From the NCBI GenBank assembly GCA_036924085.1, contig JAVGWX010000004.1, positions 74,837,590-74,901,589 on the forward strand: a DNA stretch of 64,000 nt, in the 5' to 3' direction. The notes beneath the pieces are model-generated. The model saw only the letters and a list, made by a program, of their open reading frames with translations, had not been told where the DNA came from and searched no databases. A program made the position numbers and the translations under genes. This DNA is from Ariolimax columbianus. Its lineage: Eukaryota > Mollusca > Gastropoda > Stylommatophora > Arionidae. The first letter of the stretch is position 1. Each line of letters opens with the position of its first letter. Of this stretch, positions 54,751 through 64,000 are shown in pieces.

Positions 54751-55440
54751 ATGGGAGGCTTCGACATGGTCGGGACCTGGGGCTTGCGCCGAAGCCCTAC
54801 CCGGTCGAGCCGCAGAAAGAGGTCTCTGCTATCCGCTGATCAAAGCGGGCGGATAGCTGCTCGATATTCACCCTATACGGCGATGGGGAGCGAAACCACC
54901 AACATAAGACTTAGTTCTTGGTCGGAGTGTCAAAAACAGTAGAGCAGCCACCTCACTGTGAACTGTCGAGATACAACCTATGACCATGAGATTTGTCCGC
55001 ACACCAGGCGAACAACATCTCCGTGACATTACCAGGCTTGTCCCCTGGTTAAATGCACTTCTGCCTTGATCTCTACCTCTATATGCTATCAACCATACCA
55101 ATGGACGCAGAAGAGACTAGCGGACATTGCACATCTGCCCTATTGTGTCAACCTCCCAGGTGGCGGGGAATGCCAGGCGTACCATCACTGCAGAGAAGCT
55201 GAGAAAATAAAGGGAGCAAAGAGATACCCCACTCACATGCAAATGCTACGTTCTGGCAGGACGTGACGATCCTGGGATACAGACACACTGGACTGCCTCT
55301 CTTCCGTGTTAGTACAAACTAGTACATAGTCCATATCATATATCATATCTCATATATCACTGCACCCTATAGACGCTAGTAGTGAAGACTCGTTAGTCCT
55401 GTAAGACAACTTCCATAAGAGAGACAACTCTGATCACAAA
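54751..55440. other. Boundary between rDNA fragment and LINE copy C
   Basis: The first part may be the end of 28S or its spacer; the last part may be LINE 5' UTR. No conserved frame was found. A minor frame at 55066-55266 has several Cys and His residues (LPYCVNLPGGGECQAYHHC) but no recognisable zinc knuckle. Confidence 0.35.
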
Positions 55441-58400
55441 CAACTGCTGCCTTGCAGATAGGCTGGGAACATCCAAAGGCTAAGGAGGGCATCCCTACAG
55501 AAACGCCTGTTGAAATCGGATGCACTGGGCCACAGGCTTAACGAAACAGTATCGCAGTATGATGTCAGTACAACTTATCAGAAAAACGTATGGCGCTCAT
55601 CCTGCGGAGTCCCGCCAGGCAGCGAGAGTGCAGGGCCTCACGCCTCGAAGGGGCCCACCCTTCACTACTGGTGGTCACCCACCCATGTGTCGTGGAGTCA
55701 AGGCACATGGCTATGGGGCAATCTCTATTGACCAAAAACTCAAGACCCTCAAAATACTACAGTGGAATGCGGAGGGAGTCATTAACAAAAAGCTTTCCCT
55801 AACACATCATTTGCATGAAGGTAAGATTGATGTGGCATGTATTCAAGAAACGCACCTCAACAGCAAACATAAATTCTCAATCAGAGGATACCAGGCCTGG
55901 ATAGAGAAGGGCACAAAGGAGGGGGTCTGATACTGACCCGTAACTGCATACCGAGTAGCGCGGTATCTGTCAATCACACCGGACAAGCAGAAATTTTAGG
56001 AGTTGACATAATGGCTCAAGAGACGAAGATCCGCATCTTCAACCTGCATGGACCACCAAATAAGGATCTGTCGCTCTCGAGTATGGAAGTCAAAGACTCC
56101 AACTGAATAGTAGTTGGAGACTTCAACAGCCACTCGGAGAGATGGGGATACTCGGACACAGACAGCAGAGGTGACGAAGTGGAAGATTGGGAGATAGACA
56201 CAAATCTCCATCTAATCAATAGGCCGGAGGATAGCCCTAGCTTTTATTCTAGAACATGGCATACCACCTCTACTCCAGATTTGGCCTTCTCCACAATGGA
56301 CATTCACCATAAAATAGACTGCCAGGTGCTAAACCAATTGGCAGGTAGCGACCACAGGCCAATTAGGCTAGAAATTGATATGGAAGTAGGCCCACAGGAA
56401 ACAAAACCGCTCCCACGTTGGAATTACAAACGAGCCGACTGGGACAGATTTGCAAGCCTGACAGATGGGCTGTGTGAAACCATCAACACACGGAACAACA
56501 AAATGAAGCCCATGGTGGAAAGCCTAAGCAAAGCAATAATGCAAGCTGCCACTGAAACCATCCCAAGAGGGGCAAGGAAAAATTAAAAGCCCTATTGGAA
56601 TGATGAGTTGCAGAAAGCGGGAGACGCAGTCACAAATGCTAGGAACATGGCAGAGCGAGAACAAACTATGGAGGCAAATATCGCCCTCAAAGCCGCCACG
56701 GCGAAATACAAATACACTCTAAACCAAACAGCAAGAGAAAGCTGGAAAAACAAAACGGAAAGCCTCAACTTAGACAAAGAAGGGAACAAACTATGGAAGT
56801 TAGTCAGATCCATGAATGACGAAACTCCGGCAAACAAACAAATTACCATCAAGCAGGGCGAAAACTTGCTCATTGGAAAAAAAGCCGCAAACGCCTTTGT
56901 TGAACACTATGCCAAAGCGAACCACATAGATGTCCTTGCAGATAGGCATACGGACATTAATGAAGAGCAAAAGGGGCACGACAACATCAATATTGCACCA
57001 GAAGAGCATATGATGGCAAAAGTAACAATGAATGAAATGGAAGAGGTCATGAGAACATTAAAGAAAAGGAAATCTCCCGGAAAAGACGGGATAACAAACG
57101 AAATGCTGATGGGGCTGGGCCAAACAGCAAAGAGGAAACTGCTATCAGTCCTGAATCAAAGCTGGAAAAGGGGTATTGTACCCCAGGCATGGAAAGACGC
57201 AGTACTTGTACCAGTACCAAAGAAAGGAAAAGACAAAACAGATCCAAATGGATACAGGCCTATCAGCCTACTGAGCTGTGTCGGCAAACTGATGGAACGT
57301 ATGATAAACACCAGACTGATGTGGCATCTGGAAGAAAAACGCATACTAATTCCACAGCAAGCAGGCTTTAGACAGCACAGATCCACTGAGGATCAGGTCA
57401 TCCTCATAGCCCAGGAAATAGAAGATGCCTAACCAGGAACAGAAACACACAGTAGCGGTTTGGGTGGACCTGGAAAAGGCATTTGACAAAGTCTGGAAAG
57501 ATGGACTTAGAGTCAAGCTAAGAAGAAGTGAAGTTTGTGGAAAAATGTACAAGTGGATCAACCACTACCTCAAAAACAGAACGGCCAGAGTTCAAGTACA
57601 AGGGCAGATGAGCAAAAAGGTGACACTTGAGCAGGGAGTACCCCAAGGGGGAGTACTGTCACCCACACTCTTCCTGGTGTATATAAATGACATTACAGAA
57701 AATATACCAAGAAGAGTTCATAGCTCAATGTTTGCAGACGATCTGGCTATGTGGACCTCTGAAAAGAATCTCACCATAGCAAGAAATCGGATGCAGCAGG
57801 CCCTAACATCGCTGGAAGAGTGGGCGAACTCATGGCTGGTCAAAATAAACGAGGAGAAAACCACATGTACAATATTCTCGCTATCAATCAAACCCCAAAA
57901 CACCAAATTAAGTCTAAACGGCAAATACCTGCAGCCAAACGACAACCCAAACTACCTGGGAGTCACATTTGATCGGCGCATGACATGGAAAAGTCAGATC
58001 GAGAGAAACCGAATGAGAGCCAGAGAAAGAATGGCAATCATGAGGAAACTTGCTGGCACAAGCTGGGGAGCAGACGAAAGTATACTAAAGAAACTGTACA
58101 CTGGAAGAGTGAGACCAGTTCTCGAGTATGGCATTGCGGCATGGACAACAGCAGCAAAGGCGAACTTCGATAAAGTTAGCAAACTCCAAAACCAAGCCAT
58201 GAGAGTTATAACAGGAGGCATGAAGTCAACGCCAATTGTAGAACTTGAAAAAATTACAAAACTGTAATCCATGACCAACAGAAGAGACTGCAGAGCCCAG
58301 CTGCAATCAGAGAAACTCAGAAGACTGACTGACCATCCAATGCACCAGAGACTAAACAATTTCGGAAATGGGAAACTAAAGCGAAGAAACTTTGCAGAAA

Positions 58401-59430
58401 TAGCCAAAGCAAAGATGCACGAAAACCCCATGAACGCACTAACAACACCAAAGCCCATCCCTACTGTACGAAAACCTACCTGGAGGCAGCATATATTTCC
58501 AGAGGTGGTAGAAAATATACCAGGTATTGGAAACAAAAACTGCCAGTCCGAAAAAGAAAGAAGAAATACTACCCTGAGTTACATAACGGAAAACTACCCA
58601 AGCATGGACTGGACCCATGCATACACTGATGGTTCCGTAACAAATACAACACAGTACGGAGGGGCAGGAGCATTCCTGAGCCTACCAAATGGCAGAAAAA
58701 TAACACTTTCAATCGCTACTGGAAAATACACAAGCAATTTCAGAGCGGAGGCAGAGGCACTGAGGGCGGCAGTGGAAGAAATGGTGACAGGTAAAAGGAA
58801 TGAAAGCCACATAGTCCTGCTTACAGATGCACTGGCCGTAGTCACAGCACTGAAAAGCCAGAAAAATACTGAACTTACTGATTTAAGAGCAGTACTCTGT
58901 CAACTATGCCAGCAGGCCGCACCAAAAAGGATAGTGGTGCAGTGGGTTCCATCTCACTGCAACATCCAAGGCAACGAGGAGGCAGACAGACTGGCAAAAG
59001 AAGGTGCAAAACTACCACAACCTGATACTAGTATGACATACGAAGAGTCAAAACGGCTTATTAGAGCTAGATACATGACCAAATGGGAAACCGAACATAC
59101 TGGCTACACCAAAAACGATGCCTATTACCAGTTGAACAGAAGAGAGCAGGTCGTGGTCTTCAGACTTCGCACTGGCCACAATAGACTCAGGTACCACCTA
59201 TTCAACAAATTGAAGATAGGTGTCACCGACGAATGCCCGTGTGGTACCGGGAAAATGACCGCTGAGCATTTGCTGCAAAACTGCCGACATACGAGGATCA
59301 GAGAGAGCAGATGTGGCCATCACCAGTGGCAACACTAGAAAAGCTCTATGGCAGTGTCGACAGCCTCAGGATGACGGCTGCTTTTTTCGAAAAAATAATG
59401 GTTACTGTCTGACTGCGTACGAAGAATAAT
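55441..59430 (+). mobile_element. I/jockey-type LINE copy C, nearly full length, inactivated
   Basis: Domains in order: 5' region with the shared core (55507-55540); APE endonuclease LKILQWNAEGVINKKLS, IQETHLN, VVGDFNSHSERWGY and SDHRPIRLEIDM (55740-56400); RT SPGKDG, VWVDLEKAFDKVW, GVPQGGVLSPTLF and MFADDLAMW (57070-57770); RNase H HAYTDGSVTNTTQ, LLTDALAVVTAL and VQWVPSHCNIQGNEEADRL (58610-59010); C-terminal CPCG...H...C. Lesions: in-frame stops near 55928, 56104, 56584 and 58265, and a one-base insertion near 57429 (CCTAACCAGG for CCTACCAGG). The 3' end is GCGTACGAAGAATAAT. It lies in the last TRDMT1 intron, antisense to the gene. Confidence 0.93.
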
Positions 59431-59440
59431 AATTGGGAAG

Positions 59441-59700
59441 CATAAAACCATGCTTCCTGTGTTGAATTCCACTATTGGTGTTGGAATTTGACCAACTTCT
59501 GTTATTTTCTCCATGTAAATGTAGAATAGTGTGGTGAAGCACACATTCTTGTTGTATTCCTATGCTTATTCCAAGAACATTGGTGATTCCATCAATTGTT
59601 CTCATTACATTTGTATTAATATTGTACAGTGCTGTCATCTTATCTAACAGCTGTTCTTGTATTCTTACTTGAAAAAAAATATTAAAGGTTCAAGAATTAA
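59441..59700 (-). mobile_element. LINE RT motif B fragment
   Basis: The minus strand reads DKMTALYNINTNVMRTIDG and ISIGIQQECVLHHTIL. This resembles the region before and around RT motif B (VGVQQGCVLSPILF). It is decayed. Confidence 0.55.
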
Positions 59701-59863
59701 ATGTTGTTTCATGTTTATAATGAACAGAACTATTCACTGCACTCACTGTTATCTTGTATCTTTACACAACAACACTGTCAATCAGTGAATGAGAGAAGTA
59801 GCAAATGTGGCAAGAAGATAGAAAAAAAATAAATGTTCCAGTAGAACAAAAAGCTGCCCATAC

Positions 59864-60020
59864 CAAACTCTGGAGGAAAACACAACAAATTAGTGACTTC
59901 CTGTGGTGTGAAGTACCGCAATTTTAGTTCTCGAATGATGTCAAGCTCTGCATCTCCCCATTCTGAGCGATTCTTCAGCTTCACAGCACGAGACTTAAAC
60001 TCACTTGCTGCTTGAACATC
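59864..60020 (-). CDS. TRDMT1: tRNA (cytosine-5) methyltransferase TRDMT1/DNMT2, penultimate coding exon
   Basis: TRDMT1 (DNMT2) methylates C38 of tRNA-Asp and a few other tRNAs, using S-adenosylmethionine in a DNA-methyltransferase fold (family knowledge). This 157-nt exon, with acceptor AACATTGCAG and donor GAGTTTG|GTATGG, encodes ELKLRYFTPQEVTNLLCFPP plus EF. It matches the conserved C-terminal LRYFTPxEhANLLgFPPEF of DNMT2. It leaves one base that joins the last exon in frame (TTT G|AT = Phe-Asp). The catalytic exons (PPCQP, ENV) should lie beyond the right edge; none was found between 60021 and 64000. Confidence 0.9.
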
Positions 60021-60179
60021 CTGCAATGTTATCACAACAATACTGATGACAGAAAACCTGAACATTGATGTGAACAATGCCATTCTCCCACATAACTGTA
60101 TTGTTCAAATGTTGAGACAACTTTCAAAGACTATGATTTGGCTCAACAAAATACATACCATGTAAATATTACTTAGTAA

Positions 60180-61200
60180 CAGGCTGTTCTTGCCTTTCCA
60201 ATTCTAGCCCTTAAATCTGTCTCTGTGTTTCCTGAAGTATTAATGATGCTGCTCAAATATGTGAAGGTGTCAATCTCTTCACCTTCAAGCATGACTTACA
60301 CTTTGATTAAGCTTGGTTTTCTTCATGTTAATACATGTATTTAGTCCCAGTCTGGCTGAATGCTCCCTCCCCATTTTTTTGGTTTTATTTTTTTGCATTT
60401 GTCACATTTGGGATCTTGTCATTTAATTTTGATATCATTATTCAGAGCAGGCACCCATTGATGAAAGTTTGAACCTTTGTCATTGCGGGCTTCATTGTTT
60501 CACATGTTACAGAGCCATATGATAGGATAGACTTTACTTTCCAGTTTAAGATTTGTACCTGGTTGGGGCTGCTGTATTGCACTATTAATATGTGCCCAAG
60601 TTATGTTTATCTCCAAAACATTCTATGACTTTTTAGTACATAATATTGACGTGACCCCTTCTTTAGTTGTTTCACTGTGTGATACAGTGAATTGGCAATC
60701 ACTGTGGCTTTTGTAAAAATCGTTTTCTTATGTCTCCAAGCGCTTTGCATTCAATGAGTCTATTTAATCATGAAACGATAGTATCTGTATATTCTATGAA
60801 TAGGACAAATCTTGATCCATTACAGCCTAACATGCCCAATACATTTTGTGTAGAAAGCACAACTATTATTTGGTTCATGCTGTCATACATTGCCCTGATG
60901 TTACCAGTATCCGCTGCCGACTGTTTAGACTTACAGAGTTGAAGCCAGTAGTCATTTGCACATTTCCTTGCCAGTCTCTGTACTGTACTCTTTGCGAATT
61001 TGTAAACCTCCAAGGTTGTGCTACTCAGGGAAATCTTAAACTCCAGGTGAGTAGATCATTTTAATGGCTGGTGCAAGGATGGCACACCCACCCTCAAACC
61101 AGTCACTTCTGCTCATTGTCTTCTTTCCAAAGACTGCCAAGGTTGTGATGTGATCCCACCTTTCTGTAGCACTTCCAATAGTGCGCTATTTTGCCATTAA
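60180..61200 (-). mobile_element. RTE-type LINE, region between endonuclease and RT, degenerate
   Basis: The minus strand has KSTVQRLARKCANDYWLQLC, AADTGNIRAMYDSMNQI and, further on, decayed frames. RRCANEYWxxLC...AADTGNIRxMYxGIK is a standard stretch before the RT of this LINE family. LINE-like debris continues to 60180. Confidence 0.65.
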
Positions 61201-61209
61201 TTCAGAGAG

Positions 61210-61545
61210 GGATTTTGTGAATTCTTCCAATTTACGGAGAGCTGACCATGTGCAAGCGTAAAAAAGGTAGACCCTTCCTCCGCTACAAAGATGTTTGCAA
61301 GCGTGACCTGAAGGTGTTGGATATGAACACCTGCAACTGGGAGGAACTTACCAAAGACAGACCCGGCTGGTGGCAGGCTTTGTGTGTTGGTCTGCAGGCA
61401 GGGAAAGAAAGGATGCGTCAAGATGAAGACTACAAATATTTGCGGCGAAAGCTAGGACAACAACTGACTGTCCCCTCCCTAGCGTGAAGTCTATTGTCTC
61501 TCGATACTGACAGGATGCCAATCAACCAATCAATCAATATCCAGT
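61210..61545 (+). mobile_element. RTE-type LINE C-terminus and 3' end
   Basis: The 79-aa frame reads KRKKGRPFLRYKDVCKRDLK, VLDMNTCNWEELTKDRPGWW, then stops. It ends TCTCGATACTGACAGGATGC with a CAATCAATCAAT tail. This is the C-terminal RPxLRYKDVCKRDxKALDI block of the family at 34-38 kb. Confidence 0.8.
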
Positions 61546-61734
61546 TCAATGTAACCTTTCACTTTTATTTTATACTAGAATAGTATTTTTAAATTCATAT
61601 GTAACAAACAGTACAGGAGTGAGGCAAAGATGTTTGTCTCTGCACTAATGATTATACATTGTCTGTTTCAATGCTTAAGATGTAAAGGGTTAAAAGGAAA
61701 ATAACAAAATATGTTGTTGTTATCCCATAGCTGC

Positions 61735-62560
61735 TGAGTAAGTCTGTTCTTGGCAGCCCAATGTCATTCTTATATATAGATACAGGTCTTCTTCAGTTGT
61801 TTCACTGCTCTGCACAGTGTGTTGGCAATTGTCGGCGGTGCTTGTAAGAATGTTTTCCTCATGTCCGCAGGCGCATTGCACACAATGAGTAGATGTCGAA
61901 CTGTTTCATCAGGATGAGAGCAATGTCTGCACAAGGGCAGGTGCATATATGTTTGAAAGTTGTATTGATGTCATAATTTTTACTTATTTTACTAAACTCA
62001 GCATCAGTTTCCCGGCCATATCGGTCCCAGTTAGCCTTTCTGAAATTCCATGATGGTTCCGAACCATCCTATCCCTCTGCAGTGTTTCAATAATTGTTAG
62101 GAAAGGACAATGATCGCTTTCAACATCGTCCAAGACTTTAGTGCTAGTGTTATCTACCAAGTCAGCCGATACGAGTGACTGATCGGGCCGGCTGGTGGTA
62201 CTGTGTACTCTGAGCTAAAGAGTTGGCAGGGTTTCCAGACTCTAGAGCAGTGTGAGATTAGTACCACTACACAGCTCTTCAATCTCCAGGCCTCTATTTT
62301 TAAACTGGCGGTATCCAAGATTTGGCATATGGGCATTGAAATCTCCCATCAACACTGTTTTCTTTGATGTAGGCTCAAATTCAGTCAGACACGTTTTATA
62401 TGTTGGAGGACAGTAAATGTTATGTAGTATGTATTTTGTGCTATCTTTGCTCCATAACTTTATTGTTTGATGGTCAATATCATCCACAGGATTGTTGGTT
62501 ACAATGGCTTGTGTATCATTCCTGACCAGGGTCATAATGCCCTGGCACTTGTTCATCTTC
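61735..62560 (-). mobile_element. LINE with APE endonuclease joined to C-terminal cysteine motif (RT deleted)
   Basis: The minus strand shows an APE endonuclease: VLMGDFNAHMPNLGYRQFKN (Asp/Asn of GDFN), then VESDHCPFLTIIE (SDH). Close downstream it shows a C-terminal zinc-like motif LPLCRHCSHPDETVRHLLIV plus C. The whole RT and RNase H are missing between them. LINE copy D inserted at its 5' side (62572). Confidence 0.7.
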
Positions 62561-64000
62561 TTCTTCTTCTTCATCGTACGCAGTCAGACAGTAATATTTA
62601 TTTTTTCTAAAAAAGCAGCCGTCATCCTGAGGCTGCCGACACTGCCGTAGAGCTTGTCTAGTGTTGCCACTGGTGATGGCCACATCTGCTCTCTCTGATC
62701 CTCGTATGTCGGGCAGTTTTGCAGCAAATGCTCAGCGGTCATTTTCCCGGTACCACACGGGCATTCGTCGGTGCCACCTATCTTCAATTTGTTGAATAGG
62801 TGGTACCTCAGTCTATTGTGGCCAGTGCGAAGTCTGAAGACCACGACCTGCTCTCTTCTGTTCAACTGGTAATAGGCATCGTTTTCGGTGTAGCCAGTAT
62901 GTTCGGTTTCCCATTTGGTCATGTATCTAGCTCTAATAAGCCGTTTTGACTCTTCGTATGTCATACTAGTATCTGTTTGTGGTAGTTTTGCACCTTCTTT
63001 TGCCAGTCTGTCTGCCTCCTCGTTGCCTTAGATGTTGCAGTGAGATGGAACCCACTGCACCACTACCCTTTTTGGTGCGGACTGCTGGCACAGTTTGCAG
63101 AGTCTGCTCTTAAATCATTAAGTTCAGTATTTTTCTGACTTTTTAGTGCTGTGACTACGGCCAGAGCATCTGTAAGCAGGACTATGTGGCTTTCATTCCT
63201 TTTACCTGTCACCATTTCTTCCACTGCCGCCCTCAGTGCCTCTGCCTCCGCTCTGAAATTGCTTGTGTATTTTCCAGTAGTGAATGAAAGTGTTATTTTT
63301 CTGCCATTTGGTAGGCTCAGGAATGCTAATGCCCCTCCGTTCTGTGTTGTATTTGTTACGGAACCGTCGGTGTATGCATGGGTCCAGTCCATGCTTGGGT
63401 AGTTTTCCGTTATGTAACTCAGGGTAGTATCTCTTCTTTCTTTTTCAGACTGGCAGTTTTTGTTTCCAATACCTGGTATATTTTCTACCACCTCTGGAAA
63501 TATATGCTGCATCCAGGTAGGTTTTCGTACAGTAGTGATGGGCTTTGGTGTTGTTAGTGCGTTTATGGGGTCTTCGTGCTTCTTTGCTTTGGCTATTTCT
63601 GCAAAGTTTCTCCGCTTTAGTTTCCCATTTCCCAAATTGTTTAGTCTCTGGTGCATTGGATGGTCAGTCAGTCTTCTGAGTGTCTCTGATTGCAGATGGG
63701 CTCTGCAGTCTCTTCTGTCGGTCATGGATTGCAGTTTTGTAATCTTTTCAAGTTCTACAATTGGCGTTGACTTCATGCCTCCTGTTATAACTCTCATGGC
63801 TTGGTTTTGGAGTTTGCTAACTTTATCGAAGTTCGCCTTTGCTGCTGTTGTCCATGCCGCAATGCCATACTCGAGAACTGGTCTCACTCTTCCAGTGTAC
63901 AGTTTCTTTAGTATACTTTCGTCTGCTCCCCAGCTTGTGCCAGCAAGTTTCCTCATGATTGCCATTCTTTCTCTGGCTCTCATTCGGTTTCTCTCGATCT
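62561..64000 (-). mobile_element. I/jockey-type LINE copy D, 3' part, continues past the right edge
   Basis: The minus strand has the RT thumb MRARERMAIMRKLAGTSWGA, the linker and RNase H (HAYTDGSVTNTTQNG; LLTDALAVVTAL). The QWVPSHCNIQGNEEAD equivalent has CAA to TAA (stop), and there is a frameshift near 63060. The C-terminus CPCGTGKMTAEHLLQNCP follows, then (GAA)n at 62556-62573. It is very close in sequence to copy C. Confidence 0.9.

Overview
This window is animal (eukaryotic) nuclear DNA. It holds two spliced genes, both on the minus strand, in a sea of mostly dead transposable elements. The species is probably a lophotrochozoan invertebrate, plausibly a mollusc. That is an inference from the 18S rRNA-like sequence, the invertebrate-type LINE, SINE and Penelope families and the long repeat-filled introns; nothing here fixes the species.

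Gene 1 is a KIF21-type kinesin. Seven coding exons (32204-32262, 22955-23134, 16755-16797, 14758-14946, 10034-10090, 4407-4499, 2862-2990) join in frame to exactly 250 codons. They cover the start codon to just past switch I of the motor domain; the rest lies beyond the left edge. Gene 2 is TRDMT1/DNMT2, the tRNA cytosine-5 methyltransferase. Only its last two coding exons are visible (59864-60020 and 47897-48012). Its final intron, about 11.9 kb, holds a large piece of ribosomal DNA and a nearly full-length LINE.

Layout: 1-23 kb is KIF21 exons and introns, with a Tc1-like and a mariner remnant, CR1-, RTE- and I-type LINE fragments and two small non-autonomous repeats. 22.2-22.95 kb is a 21-bp minisatellite ending exactly on a KIF21 splice donor. 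23-32 kb is KIF21 intron 1, with nested LINEs and a Penelope-like element carrying a GIY-YIG endonuclease. 32.2 kb is the KIF21 first coding exon. 32.9-47.9 kb is intergenic: a LINE interrupted by several insertions, a 2-kb 36-bp minisatellite and a TTAA-flanked element. 47.5-60.0 kb is the TRDMT1 3' end with a 52-bp minisatellite carrying AATAAA signals, then the rDNA-bearing intron. 60-64 kb is more LINE debris and a LINE copy running off the right edge.

The main autonomous element is an I/jockey-type LINE (APE endonuclease, RT, RNase H, (GAA)n tail), seen in four main copies plus stubs, all with lesions. A roughly 320-360 bp repeat (family X below) has 9-15 bp target-site duplications, shares the (GAA)n tail, and shares a core of about 35 bp with both a tRNA-derived SINE and the LINE 5' region. 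The most unusual points are the minisatellites at RNA-processing signals of both genes, the 18S-28S fusion in the TRDMT1 intron, and the shared SINE/LINE core.
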